From: Treponema sp. | Lineage (GTDB): Bacteria > Spirochaetota > Spirochaetia > Treponematales > Breznakiellaceae | NCBI GenBank assembly: GCA_031267675.1 | Contig: JAIRYT010000013.1 | Coordinates: 1 to 40,096 of the forward strand | DNA: 40,096 bases | Direction: 5' to 3' | Part shown: positions 9,730 to 18,473 of the stretch, piece after piece | Layout of the letters: each line of letters opens with the position of its first letter | Numbering within the stretch: the stretch's first letter is position 1 | Position numbers and translations under genes: made by a program | Notes under the pieces: model-generated | Databases searched by the model: none | What the model saw: the letters and a program-made list of their open reading frames with translations, nothing else | Told to the model about the DNA's origin: nothing

Positions 9730-11151
9730 ATGATTATGAAACTTAAAAATATTGGTTTTTGCATTGTAGTGCTGTTTTGCAGCTTCTTTGTTTTTGCACA
9801 GGAAACGCCGGGGAATACTCCAAATGCGCCGAACCGGCGGCGGCTGGATCCTGACGAAGCGGTGGAAATGGCCGTTAAAAACAATCTAAGTCTGCAGCAG
9901 ACGACGCTCAATAACGAAGCAAAGCGGCGCGCGGCGGCGACTCCCTGGAACGTGTTTATTCCCAAGGTCGATGTATCTTCAACGCTAAGGCGGCAGAACG
10001 TCGTACCGGAACTCAACGTAATCGATTTGAGTTCTGCTGTACCGGGAGGACCCGTCATACCCATAGGCGGCGGGGGCCCCCGGTGGGTTTTGGGCGCCCA
10101 GTTACAGGCGAGTCTTGGCATCAATGTGGGAACATTTGTGGGGATGAAAAAGACAATCGCCGAATATCAGGCGGGGCGTATTTCGGTCGAAAAGGCCCGC
10201 CTTGAGCTGGAGCGGGATGTGCGCAAGGCGTATTTTGGCATGCTTCTGGCGCAGGCGCGAATCGGACAGCTCCGCGAAAGTTTTGGTAATGCGGAGCGGC
10301 GGGCTGTGAGCGCTCAGGCCAATTACCGCGCCGGCCTTATACCGGAAGTTTCCATGCTTCAGGCCCAGGTCGCCCGCGACAACATACGTCCCGAACTTGA
10401 TGACGCTGAAAATAATTTTAAACTCGCCATGGCCCAGTTCGCCATGTTTTTGGGACTTCCCTATGACAGCGAGTTTGAACTGGTTGCCCAGGACGAAGCC
10501 CGGTTTGTTCCGCTGGATACCGAAGAACTTATTTCCAGGGCGGCGGCCAATAATCCCAATCTGGAAGAATTGCGCCACACCCTGTCGGCAACCAAAGCGC
10601 GGCGCACAGAAGCGTTTTTCAATGTGTATACGCCGACGCTTACCCTTTCCTATTCCAAAGTTCCCGCATTCAGGGGCGATCCGCAAAAAGATCGTGTCTC
10701 TGACTTTGACCGCTGGAGGGAGAGCACGGGCGCGTTTTCCGTAACGCTTTCCTGGCGGCTTAACGGTTTTCTTCCCTTCACCCCCGAATACCAGGGTGTC
10801 AGGGCGCTGGATGACGCGGTTAAGGCGTTAAATCTGGGCATTGCCCAGGCGGTGCAGGGCGTGGAAACGGAAGCGTACAGCATCATTTTAAAACTGGAAA
10901 AAACCAGGGAAAGCGTTGAAGCGCAAAAACGTACGGTCGAGCTGGCGGAGCGCACCCTGCGCCTTTCCGAGGCCGCGTACCGCAATGGTCTTAAGGAATT
11001 TCTGGAAGTGCGCAACGATCAGGATGCCTTAAATCAGGCGCGTCTTGGCGCGCTTAACCAGAACTATGATTACCTTATGGGTTTGCTTGATCTTGAATAC
11101 GCCATTGGAGCTCCCTTTGGATCTCTGGGCGGGAGGAATTTAGATGAATAA
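9730..11151 (+). CDS. TolC-family outer membrane efflux channel
   Basis: Outer membrane exit duct of a tripartite efflux pump. An N-terminal signal peptide (KNIGFCIVVLFCSFFVFAQ) is followed by two repeats of long amphipathic helices typical of the outer membrane efflux (OEP) fold, with Ala- and Gln-rich heptads (for example AQARIGQLRESFGNAERRA and QAVQGVETEAYSIILKLEKTRES). The start is ambiguous: ATG 9730 has AGGA 10 nt upstream and is preferred; ATG 9736 is the next. The longer frame from 9688 would add residues ahead of the signal peptide and is unlikely. The stop overlaps the next gene by 8 nt. It is the first gene of four in a pump operon. Confidence 0.85.
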   Translation: MIMKLKNIGFCIVVLFCSFFVFAQETPGNTPNAPNRRRLDPDEAVEMAVKNNLSLQQTTLNNEAKRRAAATPWNVFIPKVDVSSTLRRQNVVPELNVIDLSSAVPGGPVIPIGGGGPRWVLGAQLQASLGINVGTFVGMKKTIAEYQAGRISVEKARLELERDVRKAYFGMLLAQARIGQLRESFGNAERRAVSAQANYRAGLIPEVSMLQAQVARDNIRPELDDAENNFKLAMAQFAMFLGLPYDSEFELVAQDEARFVPLDTEELISRAAANNPNLEELRHTLSATKARRTEAFFNVYTPTLTLSYSKVPAFRGDPQKDRVSDFDRWRESTGAFSVTLSWRLNGFLPFTPEYQGVRALDDAVKALNLGIAQAVQGVETEAYSIILKLEKTRESVEAQKRTVELAERTLRLSEAAYRNGLKEFLEVRNDQDALNQARLGALNQNYDYLMGLLDLEYAIGAPFGSLGGRNLDE

Positions 11152-12187
11152 AACAGGTTTCTTGCAAAAAGCGGTCTTTTTTACCGTGGTTATTTCCTTT
11201 ATGGGTTGTAAAAACGGTGACGCCGCAAAAGCAGTTGAAGATGTGCCGGTATTTGCCGTTAATACAACCACTGCGGTGCAGGGGCAGGTATGGGATTATC
11301 TTTCCCTTTCCGGAGACATTGTCGCCGGCTCCACCGTCGACGTGTATTCCGATGTAGCCGGCAAGGTAACGCGGCTCTATGTTGAAGTTGGAAACCACGT
11401 AAACAGGGGTTCCCCTGTTGTGGCTGTAGACCCCAGCAAGCCCGGCATGAATTATGTCCCGGGTGTGGCGACGGCTCCCATTTCCGGTACGGTAACCTTG
11501 CTGCCGGCGCAGATAGGCATGACGGTAACCCAGGCAATGCCCCTGGCAAAGGTGTCGGGCGGGGACGCGCTTGAAATTAAACTGCATGTAGCCGAACGCT
11601 TTATTTCCCGGGTGGCGCTTGCCCAGCCCTGCGAGGTTTCGCTTGACGCGTGGCCCGGCGAGGTGTTCCGCGGTTCCGTCGGCGAAGTAAGCCCGGTTGT
11701 TGATCCCGCGTCACGCACCATGGAAGTAAAAGTAAATGTAACAAACCAGGACGGCAAACTTAAAGAAGGAATGTTTGCCAAAGTGCGCGTCATTACCGAG
11801 CAAAAAGAAAGTACGGTAAAAATTCCCGCCACGGCGCTCATTCAGCGTTTTGGCGAAGAATATGTGTATGTTGTCGAGGAATTTTTTCCTTCCGAAAAAG
11901 AAACGGCAGTGGTAAAAGAGAAAAAGGGATTTTTCGCTTCAATCTTTTCACGCATTGCTTCTGTCTTTGGCAGGAAAGAGGAAGTCCCGGATGAAACCCC
12001 TGTTGAAAAACAATATTCGGCCCGCAAGCGCATTGTAAAACCCGGCATCTCCATTGACGGCGTTCTTGAAATAGAAAGCGGTCTAAAAGCGGGCGAGAGT
12101 ATTATTGTAAAGGGGCAGACTTTGATTAACGACGCTTCCCGAATCAATATTATTGAAAAAGTCGCGCCGTTAAGTATAAGCCGTTAG
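11144..12187 (+). CDS. RND efflux periplasmic adaptor (membrane fusion lipoprotein)
   Basis: Links the inner membrane RND pump to the TolC-like channel. A signal with lipobox SFMGC puts Cys22 as lipidated N terminus. The two lipoyl half-motifs (GKVTRLYVEVGNHVNRGSPVVAVD and the region after APISGTVTLLP) are joined by only a short linker, so the usual coiled-coil hairpin is missing. The beta-barrel follows (LEIKLHVAERFISRV, SRTMEVKVNV, KEGMFAKVRV) and then the membrane-proximal domain. That last domain is interrupted by a charged, partly hydrophobic insertion around residues 250-285 (FFASIFSRIASVFGRK). GGAGG precedes ATG 11144. 347 residues is normal for short adaptors. Confidence 0.88.
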   Translation: MNKTGFLQKAVFFTVVISFMGCKNGDAAKAVEDVPVFAVNTTTAVQGQVWDYLSLSGDIVAGSTVDVYSDVAGKVTRLYVEVGNHVNRGSPVVAVDPSKPGMNYVPGVATAPISGTVTLLPAQIGMTVTQAMPLAKVSGGDALEIKLHVAERFISRVALAQPCEVSLDAWPGEVFRGSVGEVSPVVDPASRTMEVKVNVTNQDGKLKEGMFAKVRVITEQKESTVKIPATALIQRFGEEYVYVVEEFFPSEKETAVVKEKKGFFASIFSRIASVFGRKEEVPDETPVEKQYSARKRIVKPGISIDGVLEIESGLKAGESIIVKGQTLINDASRINIIEKVAPLSISR

Positions 12188-12199
12188 GAAGGCTGAATC

Positions 12200-15100
12200 A
12201 TGAGTGTTGCGAAATCGGTTGTTGGTCGTCCGACCACTATTGCCATTATTTTTGCCCTGTTTGTCGGGCTGGGGTTTTTTGCCCTTGCAAATCTTCCTAT
12301 TGACCTGGTGCCCGAGATAAGCTTTCCCACGCTGGCGGTTATTACCACCTATTCGGGAGCGGGGCCGGAAGAAGTAGAACGGTCCATAACCCGCCCGCTG
12401 GAAGCGGTGCTTTCCAGCGTTTCCAGCCTGGAAGAAATGTCGTCGTCGTCCTCAAAAGGGCGAAGCATGGTGCAGCTTGATTTTGCCTACGGCACCGATC
12501 TTGCCGACGCGGCAAACTCGGTCCGCGATAATCTGGAACGGGTACGCGGATCGCTGCCAACCAGCGCGGATTCGCCCATGATTTTTAAATTTGATCCGTC
12601 GATGATTCCCATAATGGGACTTGTGGTAAAGGGAAACCGCTCTCCCGAAGAACTAAGGGAAATCGCCGACGACACCATTGTTCCGCGTATAGAGCAGACT
12701 CCCGGAATCGCGACGGCAAGTATTATGGGCGGCCGCGAAAAGGTGATTATGGTGCAGATTCCCCAATCGCGCCTTGAATCATACGGGCTTACGGTTACCC
12801 AGATTCAGCAGATGCTCGCCGCAAACAATATGCAGACCGCCGCGGGAACAATAACCGAAGACGGCCTTTCGTACATCCTTACCACAATGGGCGAATATGC
12901 TTCGTTAGACGAAATTAGAAGCACCGTTATTTCGTACCAGGGCGGTACTCTTGAAGACGGAAGGGTTCTCCCCCGCAGTGTATACCTGCGCGACCTTGCC
13001 GATGTGTTTGAAGGCTACCGCGATCAAACAAGCCTTGTTCTGGTAGATAATGAACCCGCCGTCATGCTCATGGTGCAAAAACAGAGCGGTACAAACTCGG
13101 TCAAGACGGCGGATGATCTGCGGACCCGTATTCCCGAAATATCCAAGGAAATTCCCCAGGACATAAGCATTGCGGAAATATTCAACACGACCGATGAAAT
13201 TCAAAATTCAATCGGACAGGTTGCCTCTGCGGCTGTCAGCGGATCGATTTTGGCAATTCTTGTTCTGTTTGTTTTTCTTCGCTCAATAAAATCAACCCTT
13301 GTTATCGGCCTTTCCATTCCCATTTCCATTTTTGTTACAATCATGCTTATGTACTTTGCGGGCCTTACCCTTAACCTTATGACCATGGCGGGCCTGGTTC
13401 TTGGCGTCGGTATGCTTGTTGACAATTCAATCGTTATTCTTGAAAACATTTATCACTACCGCGAAAAGGGAGCCAAGCTAAAACCCGCCGCAATTTTGGG
13501 CGCGTCAGAAATGATGATAGCCATTGTCGCTTCCACGCTTACCACCGTCTGCGTATTTGCGCCGCTTATTATGTTTCAAAGCCTTCTTGAAATGGCCGGG
13601 GAACTTTTTGCCGGGCTTGCGTTTACCGTGGTAATATCCCTTTCCGCTTCGCTGTTTGTCGCCATGTTTCTTGTTCCCATTCTTTCAAGCCACTATCTGC
13701 CCCTTGTTACCCGCAAACAAAAACCGCTGAAGGGAAAGTTCGCCGTATGGGACAAATACTTTGAGAATTTCTTTGCGTGGCTTGACGACAAATACCGCAA
13801 TGCGGTGCGAAAAGTGCTTCGTCATAAATTGCGCGTCATTCTTTCGCTTGCCGTCCTCCTGATTGTATGCTGCGCCCTTGTTCCTGTTATCGGCTGGGTG
13901 TTCATGCCCGAAGAAGAAGCGGACAATGTCGCGATAAGCGCGACGCTCCCCATGGGAACGGCGCTGGAACAAACCGAAGCGACATTACAGCAGCTGCAGG
14001 GAATTATTCAGCAGGAAATTGATAAATCGGCGTACAAGGAAATTATTATTTCCGCGGGAGGCAACGGTATTTTTGCCAGCGGCAGCAACGAGGGAAGCGT
14101 GCGTATTGATCTTGTCGCCTATGGCGAACGAACCCTGAACGCCGATGAAATAAAAGCAAAAGTGCGGCCCCACTTTGATGATTTTCCCGGCGTTACTTTT
14201 TCCTTTTCCAGCGGCTTTGGCGGAGGCATGGGCGGCATGGGCGGCAGCGATGTGGACATTGTGCTTCGTACCGACGATCTGGTAAGAGGCAAGGAGACCG
14301 CCGAGCGTATAGTTGAACTGCTCAAAACCCAGGTTCCCGAAGCCACCGAACCAAAGGTCGACCTGACAGACGGTCTTCCGCAGATTGAAATTGAACTTGA
14401 CCGCGAGCGGGTATATGCGCTTGGGCTTAACACCCTGACAATCGGCAACGAAATAAAAGCGGCTGTCGACGGTATTACCGCGACAAAATATAAAAGCGGC
14501 GGCAATGAATATGACGTAGTGCTGATCCTTGCCGAAGCGGACCGCAGCACCCTGCCGGCGCTTGACCATATTTTTATCAACAGCAAGGTCGCGGGCAGGG
14601 TTCCGCTTTCCAGTTTCGCGTCGTACAAGGAAGGAACCGGCCCCATGACGATCAAGCGCGAAAACCAAAGCCGTATTATTCATGTTACCGCCGGTTCTGT
14701 TCCCGGTACCAAACTAAATGAACTGGAAGACAAGGTACGCGCGACCGTAACCGCCGGCATTCCCTCCGAAGAGGACATCATTATCGAGTATAAGGGCGGC
14801 AACGCCGAAATGATGAAAATGATGGGGAACTTTGCCCTGATTCTGGTTGTGGCCGCCTTCCTTGTTTTTGGCGTCATGGCAAGTTTGTTTGAATCGTTCC
14901 GTGATCCGTTCATTATTATCTTTACATTCCCGCTTTCGGTAATCGGTATTGTGCTGATTTATCTTATTACCGGCACCGTGTTCAACGTGCTTACCGCCGT
15001 CGGTCTTCTGGTGCTTTTGGGCGTTATTGTGAATAACGGCATTGTGCTGGTAGACTACACCAATTTACTGCGTAAACGCGGGCTCTCGCTTGAGGAAGCC

Positions 15101-15436
15101 TGTGTGGAAGCTGCCGGAAACCGGCTTAGGCCGATTCTTATGTCCACACTTACTACAATACTGGGCCTTATTCCCATGGCGTTCTTTCCCGGCGAAGGTT
15201 CGGAAATGGTAGCGCCTATCGGTAAAACCGTACTGGGAGGCCTGTCGTTCGGAACGCTTATGACCTTGTTCCTTATGCCCACCATTTACGCCATAATGAA
15301 CAGGCGTGATGACGAACGGCGGGCCCGCGCCCAGGCGCGGCGCGAGGCTATTGCGGCGGGCGTAATGGGCCATGGAGCGGCCGGACAGATTGATCAAATT
15401 GATCAGATTGATCAGATGGAGGGAGCGGATGCTTAG
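12200..15436 (+). CDS. RND-family multidrug efflux permease, HAE1 type
   Basis: Inner membrane proton-driven exporter forming a trimer. It has the usual two-fold RND plan: TM1 at residues 10-30, a large periplasmic loop, TM2-6 starting near 335, TM7 near 545, a second loop and TM8-12 from about 870. TM4 reads GMLVDNSIV and TM10 VNNGIVLVDY. It therefore keeps one of the two TM4 aspartates and has Asn where AcrB has the TM10 lysine, the pattern I associate with SwrC-like HAE1 pumps. A Gly/Met-rich stretch FGGGMGGMGGSD lies in the second loop. The C terminus carries a short QID repeat. Substrate is unknown. Start ATG 12200 follows GGAAGG. Confidence 0.92.
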   Translation: MSVAKSVVGRPTTIAIIFALFVGLGFFALANLPIDLVPEISFPTLAVITTYSGAGPEEVERSITRPLEAVLSSVSSLEEMSSSSSKGRSMVQLDFAYGTDLADAANSVRDNLERVRGSLPTSADSPMIFKFDPSMIPIMGLVVKGNRSPEELREIADDTIVPRIEQTPGIATASIMGGREKVIMVQIPQSRLESYGLTVTQIQQMLAANNMQTAAGTITEDGLSYILTTMGEYASLDEIRSTVISYQGGTLEDGRVLPRSVYLRDLADVFEGYRDQTSLVLVDNEPAVMLMVQKQSGTNSVKTADDLRTRIPEISKEIPQDISIAEIFNTTDEIQNSIGQVASAAVSGSILAILVLFVFLRSIKSTLVIGLSIPISIFVTIMLMYFAGLTLNLMTMAGLVLGVGMLVDNSIVILENIYHYREKGAKLKPAAILGASEMMIAIVASTLTTVCVFAPLIMFQSLLEMAGELFAGLAFTVVISLSASLFVAMFLVPILSSHYLPLVTRKQKPLKGKFAVWDKYFENFFAWLDDKYRNAVRKVLRHKLRVILSLAVLLIVCCALVPVIGWVFMPEEEADNVAISATLPMGTALEQTEATLQQLQGIIQQEIDKSAYKEIIISAGGNGIFASGSNEGSVRIDLVAYGERTLNADEIKAKVRPHFDDFPGVTFSFSSGFGGGMGGMGGSDVDIVLRTDDLVRGKETAERIVELLKTQVPEATEPKVDLTDGLPQIEIELDRERVYALGLNTLTIGNEIKAAVDGITATKYKSGGNEYDVVLILAEADRSTLPALDHIFINSKVAGRVPLSSFASYKEGTGPMTIKRENQSRIIHVTAGSVPGTKLNELEDKVRATVTAGIPSEEDIIIEYKGGNAEMMKMMGNFALILVVAAFLVFGVMASLFESFRDPFIIIFTFPLSVIGIVLIYLITGTVFNVLTAVGLLVLLGVIVNNGIVLVDYTNLLRKRGLSLEEACVEAAGNRLRPILMSTLTTILGLIPMAFFPGEGSEMVAPIGKTVLGGLSFGTLMTLFLMPTIYAIMNRRDDERRARAQARREAIAAGVMGHGAAGQIDQIDQIDQMEGADA
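15386..15417 (+). repeat. 9-bp tandem repeat in the RND gene tail
   Basis: Three near-identical CAGATTGAT units (the middle one CAAATTGAT) and a partial fourth encode QID-QID-QID-Q at the pump's cytoplasmic tail. Because the unit is 9 bp, copy changes would keep the frame and only lengthen or shorten the tail. Confidence 0.85.
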
Positions 15437-15704
15437 GGTGGAAATAATTGCCAATCACTCGGTCGAAGACAACATACTGGAGGCGCTGCAGGAAGAGGGC
15501 GTCGGCAAAAACTATACCCTCTTTCCCAACGTGCTTGGTTCCGGTTCTTCCGGTCCCCGAATGGGGGACTCCGTATGGCCCGAAGAAAATTTCGCGCTGG
15601 TAGTCTGGTGCGAACGGGAAGAGGCCAAAGGTCTGGAACGCGCGGTCGCCAGCGTCAAAAAGCAATTTCCCGACGAGGGCGTACGAATTTTTGGCGCTGA
15701 ATAG
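15429..15704 (+). CDS. Small PII-like RND transporter-associated protein (PG0541 type)
   Basis: A 91-residue cytosolic protein with a ferredoxin-like, PII-like pattern: strand LRVEIIANHS, helix VEDNILEALQEEG, the Gly/Pro-rich loop GSGSSGPRMGDSVWPEEN, strand FALVVWCE, helix, and final strand GVRIFG. The VWPE-N loop and the position behind an HAE1 pump fit the group annotated as PG0541 family transporter-associated protein; I am fairly but not fully sure of that name. ATG 15429 overlaps the pump stop (15436) and follows GGAGGGAG, so it is translationally coupled. It may sense a ligand and gate or report on the pump, which is inference. Confidence 0.75.
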   Translation: MLRVEIIANHSVEDNILEALQEEGVGKNYTLFPNVLGSGSSGPRMGDSVWPEENFALVVWCEREEAKGLERAVASVKKQFPDEGVRIFGAE

Positions 15705-15706
15705 AA

Positions 15707-15784
15707 GGTGACCTAACGGTCAATCCTTGAGCTGCCGCAGCTTGCGAATCTATCTGACCGGGATTGGCCTTGGGTCAATCCCGG
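15707..15784. repeat. Dispersed palindromic repeat, copy 1
   Basis: Starts 3 nt after the preceding stop codon. The first part, 15707-15726, is an imperfect GGTGACC / GGTCAATCC palindrome. Then follows GAGCTGCCGCAGCTTGCG, shared with the copies at 21521 and 34430-34556, and then a strong 12-bp hairpin at 15758-15784 (CCGGGATTGG arm, TTG loop). No T-run follows the hairpin, so it is a structured repeat rather than a classic terminator. The pfk promoter begins 7 nt later. Confidence 0.75.
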
Positions 15785-15791
15785 CCTTCCC

Positions 15792-15820
15792 TTGAAGATA
15801 AATAACTCTTGCTCTATACT
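15792..15820 (+). promoter_or_regulatory. Promoter of phosphofructokinase gene
   Basis: TTGAAG (15792-15797), 17-nt spacer, TATACT (15815-15820). The predicted leader is about 15 nt and carries a GGGGGA ribosome site. It is a leadered contrast to the leaderless genes in this window. Confidence 0.7.
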
Positions 15821-15841
15821 GGGGCTAAGGGGGACTGCGAA

Positions 15842-17200
15842 ATGGCCTTTGATTTTTCTATCGAAACACTGGGTAAATGTAACATTAAAAGCCCCATCAA
15901 CATGTCCAAGGTACAGGGCGACTTTATCGCGAACTATGTAACCGACAATCAGTTTGTACGCCTTGATGTGGCGGTACAATTGGGCAAGCAGGAGACGCTG
16001 GAACGAAAGCAGGTTTTTGAAGCCGCGGGTCCCCGCGAAATGATCTACTTTATGCCCCAGCATGTTCACGCGGCCATCGTAAGCTGCGGCGGCCTTTGCC
16101 CGGGAATCAACGATGTTATCCGCGCCATTGTGCGCTGTCTCTGGTACCGTTACGGGGTCCGCCGCCTTACCGGTATTCGCTACGGATACAAGGGCTTTCT
16201 TCCCGAATACCGTTTTGGCACGCGGGAACTTACCCCCGATGTGGTAGACGATATTCATAAACTGGGCGGAACCTACCTGGGCAGCGCCCGGGGGGGCGGC
16301 AAGGAAGTTACAAAAATTGTAGACGCGATGGAGCAGCTTAATCTTAACATGCTTTTTACCATAGGCGGGGACGGAACCCAAAAGGGCGCGCTGGATATCG
16401 CCGAAGAAGTAATCAGGCGCAAACTCAAAATCGCCATGATCGGCATTCCCAAAACCGTGGACAATGATTTTTCGTTTATTCAACAGTCATTTGGGTTTGA
16501 TACCGCCGTCGCAAAAGCGGTAGAAGTTGTCGCCGCCGCCCACATGGAAGCGCACTCGCAAATTAATGGCATAGGTCTTGTTAAACTTATGGGCCGCGAG
16601 TCGGGCTTTATTGCCGCGCACACGGCTCTTGCAAGCCACGAAGTAAATTTTGTATTGATTCCCGAGATTCCCTTTGAACTTGACGGAAAAAACGGTTTTC
16701 TTCATTATCTTGAGGAACGGCTTGTGCGGTCAAAACACGCGGTAGTCATTGTCGCCGAAGGGGCGCTTCAGGATCAGCTTATAAAGGAAGTTAAAACCGA
16801 CGCCGGGGGAAATGTAAAGATGGCCGATGTCGGCACCTATGTACGCGACCGGATTACCGAATATTTTGACGACAAGGGAATGGAAATAAATCTAAAGTAC
16901 ATTGATCCCAGCTATCAGATTCGCTCTGCCCAGGCCAATCCCAGCGATTCAATTTATTGCGAACGGCTTGGCAACGCGGCGGCCCACGCCGCAATGGCGG
17001 GAAAAACAAAATGCGTCCTGGGTCTGGTAAACAATGAATTTGTACATCTGCCCATGAGCGCCGTTGTTTCCCAGCGCAACCATGTTGACCCCGAAGGCAA
17101 CCTTTGGCGCGATACGCTGGATGCGACTCACCAGCCAATTCTTATGGTAAACAATCCCATTGGTTCTTTCTTTAAGGAAGGGGACACCGACACGCGCTAG
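15842..17200 (+). CDS. pfkA: 6-phosphofructokinase, Gly/Lys subgroup (probably ATP-dependent)
   Basis: Phosphorylates fructose 6-phosphate in glycolysis. Seen: [34 protein letters not shown], the substrate loop IPKTVDND and MGRESGFIA. The residue pair that usually separates donors is Gly in GGDGT and Lys in PKTVDND. PPi enzymes normally have Asp with Lys, short ATP enzymes Gly with Gly. Gly with Lys, together with the long [15 protein letters not shown] run, is what I recall from trypanosome and other group X enzymes that use ATP. I therefore infer ATP rather than PPi, though databases often label spirochaete homologues PPi-dependent. Start ATG 15842 follows GGGGGA. The 3' end overlaps the convergent gene by 29 bp. 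Confidence 0.9.
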   Translation: MAFDFSIETLGKCNIKSPINMSKVQGDFIANYVTDNQFVRLDVAVQLGKQETLERKQVFEAAGPREMIYFMPQHVHAAIVSCGGLCPGINDVIRAIVRCLWYRYGVRRLTGIRYGYKGFLPEYRFGTRELTPDVVDDIHKLGGTYLGSARGGGKEVTKIVDAMEQLNLNMLFTIGGDGTQKGALDIAEEVIRRKLKIAMIGIPKTVDNDFSFIQQSFGFDTAVAKAVEVVAAAHMEAHSQINGIGLVKLMGRESGFIAAHTALASHEVNFVLIPEIPFELDGKNGFLHYLEERLVRSKHAVVIVAEGALQDQLIKEVKTDAGGNVKMADVGTYVRDRITEYFDDKGMEINLKYIDPSYQIRSAQANPSDSIYCERLGNAAAHAAMAGKTKCVLGLVNNEFVHLPMSAVVSQRNHVDPEGNLWRDTLDATHQPILMVNNPIGSFFKEGDTDTR

Positions 17201-18473
17201 TCCACAGTCCCAGCGCGGGGTTTTTGATAAAATAAAATTCTTCGCCGTCTTTTGTGGCGCGCCAGCCGGCGGCTTCCGTATAACGGTAACGCGCGCTCAT
17301 TTCTTCAAGATTACCCCACTGATAACCCGCCGCTTCAATGTCCGCGCGCGAAAGGCCGGGGCCGGTACAATAGCGTATGGTAAAGCGGCCTTCGCTTGAA
17401 CCGTGAATAAGGTGAGCTGCGGCGCTTAATATGTCCAGATCGCCGCGCTCGACCGCGCGGCGAATTTCGCCGGCGCCGCGATAGCCGCTGCGGCGGATAA
17501 GCGCGTCGATTTTTTTATCTTCGCCAAAGCGATCAAGCGCCGGCGCCAAAATAAGCAATTCGCCGCCCGAAGCAAGGGCAAGGCGGCTGCGGTAGACAGC
17601 TTTGTTTCCCAGCCAGCAGCTCCGGTATTCCGCCGGATCAAGATACACCACTATTTTTTGCGCCGCCTTTTTTAAACGGCTTATATTTATGTTCGCCGAA
17701 AGAGCTGCGGCGTCTTCAAAACAGCGGCGGTCATGGCCGCAAAAAAGACCGCGCGCCGCTCCGTCGTTGTCTACTACGGTAAGAGCCCACAGTACCGGCG
17801 CAAGGCGGCCGCCATAACGGCGCAGCGCCTCGTCAAATAAAGCGCGCACCGGGTTTTCACTGATCCCCATGATCCGTTCCAGTCCGTACAACGCGCCAAG
17901 CCAGTGGCTCTTGTTAATTCCTTCTTCGCCGCCGCATCCGATAAAAATATTTTTTGCGTGGTTCGACATGCCGGCGACTTCATGCGGCACAACCTGGCCT
18001 ATGGAAATAATCAGCGCGTTTTTGTCGTTAAGAAGGAGGCGGTTTACCTGTACCGGCCAGTCCATACAAAAGGCCCTGGCTTCCTCTGTGCCGGCCGCAG
18101 GATCGGTAAACGCCTCTTTGACCCATTCGGCTTCAAGGCGTCCAAGTTCCAGCGTATCGCTCCGCCAGTTGTGGGCGATAAACGCCCGGGGCGGACACAG
18201 GGGGAACATGCGGGCGATTTCGCCGTCCGAAAGCGGGCGATGGGTGCCAAGCGCGGGAAGTATGCCTCCCAGGCGCCACAGGGGGGAAAGGCCGTAGCGT
18301 TCAGGCGAGGCAAGAACGCGGCAGACAACGCCGGCAAGAAGCCCCGCCCGCGAATGGATACGCGTTAGATCCGGCGGAACAACAAGGACCGGTCCGGGGA
18401 CCCCGGTCGAAAGCGTCTGCAAAAGAGCCTGGGTAAAAAGCGCTTCCAGAGCGGAATCGCTGTACGCGTTCAA
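17172..18473 (-). CDS. LarA-like nickel-pincer-nucleotide enzyme (lactate racemase family)
   Basis: Belongs to the lactate racemase superfamily (DUF2088). Catalytic residues known from LarA are placed as expected: DLTR (Asp35, Arg38), GTHR (His78), then VVPHEVAG (His164), HAK (Lys174) and NKSH (His190). The 164/174/190 spacing equals that of LarA His174, Lys184 (the NPN-linked lysine) and His200. The loop SNHAK replaces the more usual SGGxK. It therefore probably binds the nickel-pincer cofactor and isomerises a 2-hydroxyacid, but which one cannot be read from sequence. No larB, larC or larE lies in the window. The start ATG overlaps the HDOD gene by 4 nt. Confidence 0.75.
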   Translation of the reverse strand: MNAYSDSALEALFTQALLQTLSTGVPGPVLVVPPDLTRIHSRAGLLAGVVCRVLASPERYGLSPLWRLGGILPALGTHRPLSDGEIARMFPLCPPRAFIAHNWRSDTLELGRLEAEWVKEAFTDPAAGTEEARAFCMDWPVQVNRLLLNDKNALIISIGQVVPHEVAGMSNHAKNIFIGCGGEEGINKSHWLGALYGLERIMGISENPVRALFDEALRRYGGRLAPVLWALTVVDNDGAARGLFCGHDRRCFEDAAALSANINISRLKKAAQKIVVYLDPAEYRSCWLGNKAVYRSRLALASGGELLILAPALDRFGEDKKIDALIRRSGYRGAGEIRRAVERGDLDILSAAAHLIHGSSEGRFTIRYCTGPGLSRADIEAAGYQWGNLEEMSARYRYTEAAGWRATKDGEEFYFIKNPALGLWTSACRCPLP

